A stretch of DNA of 64,000 bases, from positions 34,800,383-34,864,382 of the forward strand of contig OX463814.1 in assembly GCA_949825045.1 (NCBI GenBank), written 5' to 3'. Made by a program: the position numbers and the translations under genes. The notes beneath the pieces are model-generated. The model had not been told where the DNA came from. It was given only the letters and a program-made list of their open reading frames with translations, and ran no database searches. The stretch is from Argyresthia goedartella (Eukaryota; Arthropoda; Insecta; Lepidoptera; Argyresthiidae). Shown in pieces: positions 1-12,200 of the stretch (position 1 is the first letter of the stretch; each line of letters begins with the position of its first letter).

Positions 1-645
1 TTTAACGGCAGTTCATCCCGTCGTTTTGACTCTTGTAGCGGTGCCATCTTATCCAGGGCCTTGATTAGTATATTTTCCATTTGCTCGACATATGAGTCTG
101 CCTCGACATCAGTAGTTGCCTCCGCGAGTGGTAGGTCTGCTTCGATTAGCTCTTGAAATTCGATGCGAGAATCCTTCGATTTAGTGATGTTTCTCATCGT
201 TCACCTGAGTTATACATGTTCATTTACCTCTATGCCGATCTTCAATTGCCAGGGGGCGTGATCTGACGAGCTTGAGTCGAGTTATTTGTCGATAATTATG
301 CTCCTTTGCCTCTTGGGTTACCAGTTTCCTTGATGGCATGGTCGAAAAGGCAGGCCAGTATGGACTAACTTTGCTTCTCGATTTCTGATGGCCCTGTGTA
401 CTAGACACCTGCTCTATGTGTTTGAGACTGCCAAGTTGTTGCGATATTGATTGATATGGTGTTATCTTCTAGTAATGCTTCCAAGTCTGTACGAATTTGA
501 TTTAATAAACGATGTGCGTTGTATGGGCCTCGTATAATGATACCGCCGTCGATTGTTTCCAATCTGACTGCGACTCCTTCGATGCGTCGGTCTGCCTCAT
601 CCACGCCTGGGATCACTATAGCTAGAATTCAGCGGAGGTTTTATT
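1..645 (-). pseudogene. Degenerate non-LTR retrotransposon-like ORF fragment
   Basis: Read on the minus strand, pieces in several frames look like retroelement coding remnants: IPGVDEADRRIEGVAVRLE (401-616), SRKLVTQEAKEHNYRQ (220-408) and EQMENILIKALDKMAPL (1-160). Frames are broken by stops and shifts. The family call is weak. It lies downstream of visible beta-COP exon 18, probably in its last intron or beyond the gene. Confidence 0.35.
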
Positions 646-700
646 TTATGTACAGTCGCCTGCGGCTAAAAGTATACGGGCAGGTGATGCCATCTAGTAA
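645..700 (+). repeat. Copy 1 of a roughly 50-bp inverted pair
   Basis: The segment starting ATGTACAGTCGCCTGCGG and ending ATGCCATCTA recurs as its reverse complement at 3277-3330 with about two mismatches. The pair brackets the broken transposon at 1.5-2.75 kb. Bases 700-1500 otherwise hold AT-rich sequence and a tRNA A-box-like string (tggcgtagtgg, about 872) but nothing else I recognise. Confidence 0.6.
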
Positions 701-1509
701 CCAGCTTATAACTACAATGTCCTGGGTAATAGTTGCGTGGACGTGTTGTGGTGTGTGTGACAGTGTTGTTTATGTGGGTGTGTTTGAGCAGCACGCCAGC
801 TTGTGTCCGCTATGTCAACTCCTGTGTAGAATAGGTAGTTAATTTCACACATCTCTGACATATTGACCGTGGCGTAGTGGTTAAAGGCGGCGGCGAGACG
901 CAGGAACTACCACGAATGTATTGGACTTGCTTTGAATTGGCACTTTTTGTGAATTTAAATAAAATATCATACAAGTTTTCTTTTCTTTCTTTTTATTGTT
1001 GTATTTAATTACTGAGGGTTTGTAAATAAAATATCCGGAATTTTAAATAAAAAGTTTATTAATAAAATAGCAAAACATAAACACTAAACGAGTAATATTA
1101 ACACATTGTCTGCTTGGATTGCTACCTGAACCTAACTATAGGTTTATAGGCTAGTCATCAAACCGTAAGTGATGAAGTGATTTATTATTACAACTTAGAT
1201 CTATGTATATTATAAATGCATCTTCCTTATCTTAATGGTTACAAAGAAATTTATCCGTAACTTGTCTACCCTCCACATGATACAATCGGTGTAGTTATCA
1301 GCTGTATGAGAAAACAATTCGCAGATATATCTATTGCAGATATATCTATCATATAATATATCGCAGAATAGCTACAACATAAATATTAACTATAGTTCAG
1401 TGAAGTGAATTAACATGTTACATATTGTAACAATAACATCACTCACTTTCTATAACTTTCCTGACCTGACACGCCAACATGGGGTAGTAAATTTATAAGG
1501 TAAAAAACG

Positions 1510-2745
1510 CTAACCAAGGGAGTAAATATTCCTAAATAGGAATATTAAAATGCTTAATAGTGAGTCGCTGCACCCTCCTCCTTGCAGCCGTCTCGACATG
1601 CCGGTCACCATATTCCAGCACATATCACGGCCGCGATACGACTCCCATGTTGACGTAACTAGATTGTCCAAGTTTTTCTTATTTCTTACTTCGGATGGGT
1701 CCCAGTTAAGCACCATTTGGCCCCACAAATTTTCTATTGGGTTGAGATCAGGGCTTTTAGAGGGCCAGTCAATAATAGTAAAATTCGATTGTGTCCTTAA
1801 CCAATCACTAACAACTTGTGCACGATGAACTGCACAGTTATCATGCACGAAGTAAATATGATGTGGTTCAGGCAGGACACACATTGCGCACTGAAGGTAA
1901 CATGACATGTCGTAACAATTCTAAATATTTTAGGCCCCCTAAATCAACTACTTAACTCGCCAGGACCCATCGAAGACATCCAGCCCCAGTAGCCGAGAGT
2001 AATCCTACCGCTGGTTCTGCAAGCGTGTTAATTACATCGTAACGTGTTCCTGGTGTTCTCCACAAAACTTTTCGACCATCTTTGTCTGATTTAAAACATT
2101 TTTCGTCAGTAAAAATAACAATATTATCCTGCCAGTTAAAATTTAAATATTGGCGAGCGAATTGTAGTCTTGCTTGGCGATGGGCTGGTGATAATGCTAT
2201 TTTACTCGCTGGTCGATAGCAAGGAATGCGGCCTGCATGCAGATGTCGGCGCACTACATCCATACATACTCCATGCTGCTGGGCCGTGGAACGAGTCGTG
2301 GCAAAGGGATCTGCTGTATGAGCAGCTATAATTTCTCGGTGGCGGGCACAAGCAGGGGTATACGTGAAAGATTTCCGACCACGTTTCAAGTTATCTATCT
2401 CGCCTGTGCTAGCATACCGCCTTATCCATAATTGGACGGATCTTCTCTGCAAATAAATAAAAACATTGTGAAGTCTTTCATTATTCGTTTCGTGTTCTAA
2501 ACTTGTAACTTGTCTCTGTGTGATGTGGTTCTATGTGATCTGAAATAAAGATATTGAATTGAATTGAACTATTTACGCCTGTGTCAAAGGTCATACTGAG
2601 CTCAGTTACAGCTCCAAAAAAAGCTACCTTATTTGGATGACTATAATATTGGACTTACCGTTATTTGCAATCGGCGAGCTATTTCGCTAATACTCACATT
2701 CTCCTCGCCGTTAAATCGCCGTTAAATGATGCATTTCGAATCAAC
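1510..2745 (-). pseudogene. Broken Tc1/mariner-type transposase (DD35E-like spacing)
   Basis: The order on the minus strand is as follows. A helix-turn-helix start with SISEIARRLQI is near 2700. RRSVQLWIRRYASTGEIDN and the first catalytic Asp in VIFTDEKCFKSDKDG fall between 2452 and 1952. The second Asp in FVHDNCAVH and the Glu in [11 protein letters not shown] fall between 1908 and 1510. The Asp-Glu interval is 35 residues. The frame is broken around 1910-2020 by shifts and a stop, so the protein is dead. A 200-bp GT-AG-like insertion (about 2453-2665) splits the HTH region. I found no clear terminal inverted repeats. Confidence 0.75.
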
Positions 2746-3276
2746 AAATTACAACAGAATTACAAAAGCTGATAAAACAATCACACAATCGATAGGGAGC
2801 AAATAAACAACAGTAGATGTCAGGTGCAATGTAGCGAACGACTAACTTAAACTTACTTCTTTTTATTTATTGACTTTTTCTCATAAGATTGTGGGTAGGC
2901 CTTTTTAATTTATTTGATCACAAACAACGCTTCTTTTAGTCAGTTTTACACTTGCCCCGCTCAACGTTTTATAAATCGCTCTGGCTACTAACTATGACTT
3001 GTGGGTGCTTACTTCCATTACTACTGATGTCAATAATGTTAAAAAGCATTTAAAAATAATAACAACTAAGTAGTTACATTTTTACGTGCGGGATTTGTAC
3101 CCATGATCGCCCCCGCCGCATCATTACATGAATGCTAAACGCGCATCGTAAGCCACATGGACTATTACCAGCTATGAGAGAGTGGTTGAAATATGCTACC
3201 AGTTATTACAGCCACCGCCGCCGCCGCCGCCGCCCCGCCCGGCTCGTAGGCATTCCGTAAGCAGTTCGTGTACACT

Positions 3277-3330
3277 TCATAGATGGCATCACCTGCCTGT
3301 ATACTTTTAGCCGCAGGCGACCGTACATTG
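3277..3330 (-). repeat. Copy 2 of the roughly 50-bp inverted pair
   Basis: This is the reverse complement of 645-700. It overlaps the end of the retroelement ORF at 3307-3546 on the minus strand, so the shared piece may be coding sequence of that retroelement family. A (ccg)n run lies just before it, near 3212-3235. Confidence 0.6.
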
Positions 3331-4740
3331 CTGTGACAAGATGAAATCCCCTGGCGTCGTAGGTTTTTTGAACCCCGGTACGTTATACTTACTCTTTGTG
3401 AAGTCTACCATGCATCGTTCACGATTATAATATCCGACGTATGTTTGAGCGCAAGCTGCTTGAGTTCCACATGTTTTTTTAATACCTTGGATGTTACAAT
3501 GCACAATTTTCACGCACTGCTTCCTTCTTCTGAGCAGCTTATCCATAAATGAGATCCATTTTTACTGCGGGATATACCTTAGCTTGCAGGCTATTCATAA
3601 GCTCCTTATCCATGCTGAGTGCTTTGTATTCCATCTCGGCAGACTTGCATGTGGTTTCTGAGCAGCAAAACTTACTTTTTCAGTCCGTATTGTCCTGGCA
3701 GGTTTTGGATTCAATTTCGATGTGTTCATGTCTAGTTGTGTCTGTTTTGGTGGTTGCGGTTGCGCACATTCATTATTTTTGGCAAAAGCCTGTCATCTGT
3801 CTTTTTGTTTCATTTCCAGCTGAAACAGCGGAGACTTCGCTTATCTTACTATGTGCCCGATTTCGTGACAATGGTAGCACTCTTGCCACACTTCTTTTTC
3901 GTCTTGTTGGTAGACAGAATCTGATTGCTCTGGCCTGTGTCAGTGAGATTGTACATGCCCAAATTAACAGCACCCCTTGCACTGTGTCACTGCAGTGTCT
4001 CGTAATTTATATTTCGCAATCGTAGGCTTAGGATAAACTTGATGTCTTTGGCGATATATCGATTTCCCCTGGGTAAAATAAGAATCATGGATGAGTTTTT
4101 CATGATCATGTTAGCAGCCATGTGTAGTTACATTTTTTCATGGTCGTTATAGCTGCTTTTGTATGACCTCGTATGCTCTCTTGCTTTTCGGAATAAATAT
4201 AAATATCTTACTGTTTGGATTCGCCCGTATTTAACAGTTGGTCACTCGAGCCATTTCGTTCACAGATTTTCATTCGTTTTTATCCAAGATACATGCATCA
4301 TAATCGCATATGAAACGGGCATATCGCTTTGTACTCGTACCTCGCTTGCTACTATCACTTGACGAACGGTGGTCCTGAGCATTCACACAGTGGGCCCTTG
4401 CCTTGTTTGAGCTTGTTCGTACTTGCGAGAGAATGCACATATTTCGTGCTAAGCTTTACAGTACCACCTGTGAATCTCTCCAGTTCACTATAAATAAATA
4501 TCTTCACCGCACTCACTTGCCCACACACATTTGTATTTCTTAGACATGAATTGATCGCCGATGCAGTTATAAAAGTTTTCTTTATCCGAAAAGATGTCAC
4601 AGTAAAAACATTTCACTAAGTCTAGTCCGTTATTGAGATTTGTTGGCGCCGTGTCAGACACGATCCTTTTATAAGGCGATTTATCGTCCGTTTTTCTATT
4701 ACTGTCCACATCCACACTAACTACCATATTGTTATAATTT
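3290..4740 (-). pseudogene. 5' part of a non-LTR retrotransposon (ORF1 and start of ORF2), broken
   Basis: On the minus strand an ORF begins MVVSVDVDSNRKTDDKSPY at 4727. It has cysteine pairs suggesting a zinc-binding ORF1 protein (VKCFYCDIFSDKENFYNCIG). Shifts and stops follow through 3560-4490. Then 3546-3307 reads KIVHCNIQGIKKTC, the typical opening of a retrotransposon endonuclease, soon out of frame. A GC-rich stretch at 4800-4860 may be the 5' UTR. The element is truncated before the reverse transcriptase. Confidence 0.5.
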
Positions 4741-5039
4741 TCAATCTATTCAGTCACTGTTCTGCACGAATTCGCAATAATACGCGGCGCTTGCGATGCC
4801 GGTCAAAACGTTGCTACATCACCTAGCCCCGCCCGCGGCCCGCGGCCCGGGGCGTCAAGCCGTCAATAGAGTAGAGTGGTTTAGCTTGCACGCACGCACT
4901 CGTCATCGTTCACCAGAAGGCCAACTTTTTAATTGGAAATAGAGCAAGCCATGCTCGGAATCTGCGTGATCGACATACTCAACGCCGACATTCGACGACT
5001 CACATACCAAGGGACCAAGAAAGATGGATAAAATAGGTG

Positions 5040-5935
5040 ACATAATTAATGCTAGGCACCAGTGTGGATGAGTATCGCTCGCTCCGCTCGGTATTCTCAT
5101 TGCTTACATATGCCCGGCGGTTCGACTGCGGTTGGTATGGCACAAGACCGCGCTGAGAATGAATGTATGCACCCGGGCTCTTGGCCCGGATCCGCACGGC
5201 GCGTCGGGCTTGTTGAGCGGTTTCTAGATGCTCCGGTATATGAGATGCTAATATAGTTCATTCTGGCTAAATGTGGGCGTAGCTGTGGAAACTACGTATG
5301 TCACCTGACTCCTGCTTGGTTGAGCAGAATCATATTCATATTCTTTATTGCACAGACAATCTTAAGGTACAGGTGACAAGAAATGTTATATTACTTCTCG
5401 GTTTCGGCTTCTCGATGCTACAAAGTTCCCTAGTATCTCGCGCTCCGCTCATGGTTCTCATATCCCCTTGTCGTGTATAGCGAACCTGGCTTTTGGCCCG
5501 GATGCAGACGTGTCGTACTGCCGGCGTTTCAGGCTTGCTTTATTTCGGGACGTTGAATGATCTCTAGTATCTCTCACTCCGTTCGTGGTTCACATATCCC
5601 CTTGCCGCATATAACGTACCTGGCTATTGGCACAGATGCGCTCGTGTCGCACTACGGACGCGTTAGACTTGTTGAGCGATTTCTCAATGCTCAGTTTCTA
5701 ACTACGCTTGAAAGTTCCCTGTATCTCTCGCTCCGCTCGTGGTTCTCATATCCCAATGTCACATATAACATACCTAGTTCTTGACCCGGATGCGGTCATG
5801 CCCTACAGCAGGCGCGTGGGGCTTGTTGAGCCGTTTCCCGATTCTCATATTCTTTATACGCTTGCAAGTTTCCTAGTATCTCTCGCTCCGCTCGAGATTC
5901 TCATAACCCCTTATCGGCGTCGGACTTGATGAGCG
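5040..5935 (-). repeat. Diverged tandem copies of the beta-COP exon 18 3' half plus splice donor
   Basis: About five partial copies of the exon 18 end lie downstream in transcription, at about 5165-5240, 5485-5560, 5609-5700, 5769-5855 and 5910-5935. Each carries recognisable versions of the segment encoding [11 protein letters not shown] to RAKSQ. They are separated by a shared spacer containing a ctcgctccgctcg string. The copy at 5609-5700 keeps a perfect CAG|GTACG donor; others are mutated. Copies differ by substitutions and small indels, so the duplication is old. Nothing indicates that they are translated. Confidence 0.8.
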
Positions 5936-6108
5936 GTTGATTATCGACCAAAATCATCATCAAAAACCATCATCAACGATATCATCAAGTCGACGGGGCC
6001 TCACTTGATGCGGTTGGCACAAGAACGTGACGATACATAATAGGCTTCTGACGAGCGGTGGGTCGATGCGGGCTGAGAATGAATGAATGGATGAATGAAC
6101 GAGCGTAC

Positions 6109-6261
6109 CTGGCTCTTGGCCCGGATGCGCACGTGTCCCACTACAGGCGCGTCGGGCTTGTTGAGCGGTTTCTCGATGCTCAGGTTGGCGAGCGCGTCCT
6201 CGCCGAAGATCGAGCGCGCGTACATGTTCGCCGCCATGAAGCCGCACTGCCCGGAGAGCGC
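6109..6261 (-). CDS. betaCOP: beta-COP exon 18 (last exon visible)
   Basis: This 153-nt exon (51 codons) encodes [40 protein letters not shown] and [11 protein letters not shown]. The acceptor is TCCAAG and the donor CAG|GTACGC. The family continues with a short tail after RIRAKSQ, so one more exon is expected. Diverged copies of the 3' half of this exon follow at 5040-5935. Confidence 0.95.
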
Positions 6262-9200
6262 CTTGGAGAAACATATTTACGTTATATTTTTTTTTTTTAT
6301 TTCAATGGGTTCTTATTTCACAAACTTTATATCTTGTGCCTCTAATCGGGAATCCATCCAATCAATATGCGACACTTATTTTTATGAATAAACTATTTTC
6401 ACTTTTACTTTTTACTTTACTTTACTTAAAGGCCAGGCAGCCACCACATGCCGTAGTGGAACTAACTTAATGGGGAACATTTAAACGCACGTCAAAATGG
6501 CGCAACTTAGCGAAATGAGTTTGTAATAGTCGCAGTTACTTAGCTGAATAAATCTGAACCTATTTGTAAGCTCTAACCGAGAAGGTCAAATATTTCGAGA
6601 GATGAATACGTTTTCTTACGCCACTATTAATATTTTTCGGCATTTTCACTAACAAAACACAAGAAATATAGCATGCACAATCGACGCCCCATTTTGACAG
6701 CAATCGACAGATGACATTAGTTACTTTTTAAAGAGAAAGTGTTGCAAGTTGAATAAAATAGTTGCATAGGTTTTCCGCAACATGGCGATGTTTTTATATT
6801 ATTGGTTTGGCTTTAATCATAAATATTGTAATATCTCTTTTTAGATAAATACTATGGTTTAAATGGTTTTTAAAATTTTCATATGACAATGCATTGACCC
6901 TTGAAAGAATTGCTAACTTTCGCGAGTCTAAACCGGGGCGCAACTACGCTATCGCAAATTCTGGAAAATGTTGAAAGGTACATACATTATATTTGGTTCG
7001 GTTCGGTTGGTGGTTTGGTAATGATTGGTATAATAATAATAATAATACCGACACTATTTACACATATTGATCTAGCCCCAAACTAGGATTCCCTGTATCT
7101 TGGGTATTAGACAACGATACACGTACTTATATAGATAAATATTATACTTAGATAGATAAACAACCATGACTAGGGTACAAACATCCGTTCTCATCAAACA
7201 CATATTGGCCCCCACCGGGACTCGAACCCGGGACCCTTGCCTTCGCAGGCAGGGTCACTGCCGACTCGGCCATTCGGGTCTGGTTCTGTTACCTTGTCTG
7301 GAGTGAGGCACTTCATGTTGGTGGAAGACAGCAGATGTTGTAAGTACTCTCGGAGGTCGGTGATGTTGGTGTTGACGGAGACCTGACGGGGAACATACAC
7401 TTAGTTAGGCTGAGCTGCAGCCGAAGGCCGAGGTTTGCCTCATATTACAACGTAAGGCATAAATCCGAGCATATCATAATGATACGGCGTAGGACAGCGC
7501 CAGTGAGATTGAGATCGGCCTCACGACTGGGTAAAGTTGAAGTGACGGCACACGGGAATTTTATATATCCTTTTGACGGCGCCATATATAATTTTGTAAA
7601 CCACCCATCACACGGCCTATGCCATTCGGACTACAATGACGAATTTATAAAACTCAATCGAGACGTCAGTTCCGACTCATCCGTTCTCCGTAAACCTACA
7701 ACTTTATCTAGTCGTGCGACCGAAGTCAACTTCTAAATAGGACAACGCCTGAGTCTATAATGATTGAAAAATACCAGAACGTCATCCACATGGTCGAAGA
7801 GTACGTAATGCAGCGAGACTCGAAGAAACATAACTCTGGTGAGAAGTTGGTTTTCGTAGTTGACATGGTATGGTTGTTTACGTATATGTGGTATAGCTGC
7901 TAAATCAGCCATCCACTCAAGTAGACAAAGACCGAAGGACGAGCCTCAATCGAGTCAGTCTATGATGTAGTCGAGTGAGTGACTCACTCATAGATAATAC
8001 CTTGTTCTCCCACTCGAACTCGGCCCGACATCTGTCTGAAGTCTGCATCGGAGCAGGCTGCGGGCTGGATGTAGTTCACTCACTCACTTACGTATGAGTG
8101 AGTGAGTGAATGATACCTTGTTCTCCCGCTCGAACTCGGCCCACATCTGTCTCAAGTCTGCATCGGAGCAGGCTGCGGGCTTGATGTAGTCTTCGATGTC
8201 GATTTGTGAGTGAGGAGTGAACTATTCCTAGTTCTGCCACTCGAAATCAGCCCACATCTATCTGAAGTCTGCGTCGGTACAGGCTGCGGGCTGGATGTAG
8301 TCTGGGATGTCGATGTGTGAGTGACTGGGTGAATGATTCCTGGTTCTGCCACTCGAACTCGACCCACATCTGTCTGAAGTCTGCGATGTCGGTGTGTTAG
8401 TGATTGAGTGAATGATAGCTTGTTCTTCCACTCGAACTCAGCCCACATCTGCCCTAAGGTGCGGGCTGGATGTAGCCTGCGATGTCGATGTGGGAGTGAG
8501 TGAGTGAATGATTTCTTGTCCTGCCACTCGAACTCGGCACACATCTGACTGAAGTCTGCGTCGGAGGAGGCTGCGGGCTTGATGTAGTCCGCAATGTCGA
8601 TGTGTGAGTGAGTGAGTGAATGATACCTTGTTCTCCCACTCGAACTCGGCCCACATCTGTCGGAAGTCTGCGTCGGAGCAGGCTGCGGGCTGGATGTAGT
8701 CTACGATGTCAATGTGGATGTCATTCAGGACGACCACGCCGCGGTCCATGGACGCGCCGGTCACTTCGTACACTGTGACAAAGAAAATATAAACATATGG
8801 GCCGCATTCACGAATTTGTGTATGCGGCCTTATACACGGGCTCATTTCTCACTTTTCTACACTACGTTGAGGGAACCATAAATAGCGAGGTCACAATCAT
8901 TTAAACAGACAAGGATCAGGGATTATTTTTCTTCGGTATTCCAACCCTCTAAGGTTGCCTTCCATACGAGAGTTCTCACTTGGCTTCCGTGAGGCAGAAT
9001 TTCCAGCGCTACATAAGTCATCACGTCTGAGCATCGTCATCTAAATTGGTTCAGCGGCTTAGAGGTGAAAGTGGTAGAGACAGGAAAGAATGAGATTGTC
9101 TACCAACTAGCCTATGACGTAAAGATCGCGCTAAACTTTCTTTGGCTCTGAGCAAACTGTCACCTCTCTCTCACCCAACCGCACCCTCCATGTGAGAAAC

Positions 9201-12200
9201 AGAAGTCACAGCTCCCTCAGAGCTAAAGCAAATTGTAACGGCCACTAACTCAAGACTCACCGATGTTGCCAAATATGATCCCGTTCTCGGTAGAAGCAAC
9301 CTTGACGTGGGCCTTGATGGTGGCGAAGTCCCTCGGCGCCAGCACGACGGAGGCGGGCCGCTCCACCAGGCGCAGGTCTCCGAGGGTCGCGAGCTCCACC
9401 GTGCAGTTCTGCAGGGTGTCGTCTGTGGGATGCAGGGTCTTGAAGTTATTGTTTTATGGGATATAAGCGTCCGACCGTCCCTTTCTAAGCCCAGAAAAAA
9501 GACAATAAGTTGCCCTGCTGCCAGATCGAATGACTCGACCTGGTAGATTCATCTCGACCGCATTAATTTTCTGATCTGGCTACAACGTAGGCATATCGGC
9601 GGTAATACGGGCGGTATATTAGATAATGGCCAGTCAAACACCCGTAGCGGAGACCGAAAGCCGAGCCTTGCAGGAACTAGAATAAGCTGAGGCCGAATGC
9701 CAAGCTTTGTAGAAACTAGGCTAAGTCGAGGCCGAAGGCTTGGTCTTGCAAGAAATAGGGCAGAAGCCGAATCTTGCAAAAACTGGGGTAAGCGGAGGCC
9801 AAACCTTGCGTAAACTAGAGTAAGACTACGGTATTAGGTATAACCAAAATATAAAAATAAAACACCGCCGACACATTAATGAACCCTAAAATAAGTCTAA
9901 AATTTGGTTCACTTGTTTCCTTGTTAGGCTCATAACTTTCGAACCACTGAACCGATATTAATAAAATATAGTTAGGAACTATCGCAGTGAAGTCTACTAC
10001 CAATAGCAAAAACCGCCTTAAAATCGATCCAGTAGTTTTTCAGGAAAATGGTTGCAAACATACACACACATAAAACAAACGACCTTCTATACCAAAAGTA
10101 AATACCGCCTCCGTTCCGTTCCGTCCGTCGTGGGCAATAGCAGAGCAACAAGAGGTATAGTCACCTGTCTGGTTGACGACCAGCACGTCCAGCACGATGT
10201 CATACTGATTGACAGCTAGTACTGCTTCAGCGTACACGGGGTCGGAGAACCCTGTCAGCTGCGTCACCTTGCTGAGTTTGCTGCGAGACTCGGAGCCCGG
10301 GGCGCGCCCTGGAACGTGCAAAGAGAGGCTATAACAAGTATTTCGATTGATAATCAAATGGTACCCCTTCTCTGACAACATGCAAATGCCATCGAAACAT
10401 AATTCTTTACAAGATTTTCTATTATTATCACATGAACGCTCACACTTCGCGCCGTACTTATCAGGGGTGGAGGAAGAAATACATTTGCAGCCATTATATC
10501 TATCAAGAGAGGAAACCTTCATATCTCCATAGGTGCGGCGATGGGCTAGCCTCATTTCTCGCAAAATCAATAACTGCCTAACGTGGGCACAACATACTCA
10601 CGTGAATAGCTGAATATTCTCCAACAGTTTTTTTTATTTGGTCAATTGGTATTGTTTGGGTATGCCTATGGTTGTATTGAGTTATGAGCGAAAAACTGGA
10701 TTGTCTGAAAATTTCGAGGTTTTTGTCCATCGAAAATTAGTCACTCCCACTTTCGAGGTCACAAACTTAAGTTTGGCGATACCAAACGATACTAGAAAAA
10801 ATAATTAGTGTAAATTAATTTAAGCTGAATCACTTTTGTATCCCCCGTGTGAACGCCCGCGTATCCTAAAGCAACAACAAGAAAATAACAAACATAATCT
10901 CACCGTCCACAGCCTTTGACAGGGATAGCTCGAACATATCGATATTGGCGTTGGCGACTCCCGCGCCGGCGAGCTGAGCGAACACTATGCCGGTCTCGAC
11001 GTCCACTGCGCGCGGAGCTTCCACTGGTTCTACCTCCTGTGAGGGAGAGGGGCGGTGGATGATGAACATTGCGATATTGCGATTTGAGGTTTTTGGAAGA
11101 GGTTATTTACATAGGGTGTTAGAATGTTCGTGTAAATAAATATATGTAGTATTTTTTATTTTATTTTATTGAATGAAAGATTATATGAAAGTTTAGCCAA
11201 TTTTGAGAAACTTAATTTAATATTTCGAATAATAGATGTCTAAATACTTTTTTAAATAAACACCCCTCGTGTCGTCATTATTGATCAACATTTTTGAACG
11301 GTAACGGCTGATTGTTTCTGAACGGAAAAATCAATTGCACTCACATGTAAGTCACAAGTCACTATAGAACATTTTTAATTCAACAACAAAAAAAACTATC
11401 AAACAATTTTATTAGGACTGATACTAAGATTAACTCGGCCTTTGAAACAAGCCAAAATTTACAAAATTTTGTATAATTCATTTGTCCGAAGCCATATGGA
11501 ATTTGCAAGTGTAGTTTGGAACCCACAATATGCAATGCATATTAATCGCGTTGAGGAAATTCAACATAAATTAATTAAATCAGTATAATTTCGTGCTGCG
11601 TATCTCTGGCTGGCTGCCTACCTCCTGCATGAGCTGCGCGCTGGCGGGCGGCGGCGGCGGCGGCTGGCGCGCGGCCGGCAGCAGCGCGGGCGGGCGCAGT
11701 GCGGCCAGGCGCACGCACAAGGCAGCGTGCGCGGCGTCGTCTGCCGTCAGCGCGCCGGGCCCGGAGTGAACTGCGGAGGGCAGCGAGATCTAATTCTGCC
11801 ATACTTACTGGCTCTGTATGGTGGGAACTATAAACTGCGAGGTCAAACACATATAAACATCCAAGACTGAATATTTATTTTTGTTCCTCATTGTTCCTCC
11901 CTCGAACCGCAACGCCACAGAGATCGTCATATATTTTACAGCTAGCTGTCATAGTTATTGGACTCCGCCAACGATTCAAGTGGAAGCGCCAACTTGGCGA
12001 GAGCTACATCACTCACATCAAGATTATCTTCCCTCCTTTGTGCAGTTTTAATTTCACTATTATCATCAACATCAAGAAACTTATAGTAGCAGTAGGCTAC
12101 ATTCAGCTGGTAATTCGAGACAAAGCGCCAACCACGCGCCAATTTCACTAAAGTTACATACAGTTACATTCAACTTTACTGAAGTTGGCGCAAACTTAAC

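Noticed and set aside
3549..4025. 158-codon plus-strand frame
   Set aside because: It lies antisense to the retrotransposon ORF1 region and has no recognisable domain; likely a shadow.
7200..7282. Functional tRNA gene
   Set aside because: A- and B-boxes are present but the acceptor stem does not pair, and a SINE body with TAA tail follows; a related copy occurs at 33518.
8152..8845. Minus-strand frames with repeated [14 protein letters not shown] blocks, suggesting a repeat protein
   Set aside because: They read through beta-COP exon 16 into its intronic copies across the splice donor; the real gene splices at 8627.
10040..10570. 176-codon minus-strand frame
   Set aside because: It merely extends beta-COP exon 14 into both flanking introns; splice sites bound the true exon at 10165-10308.
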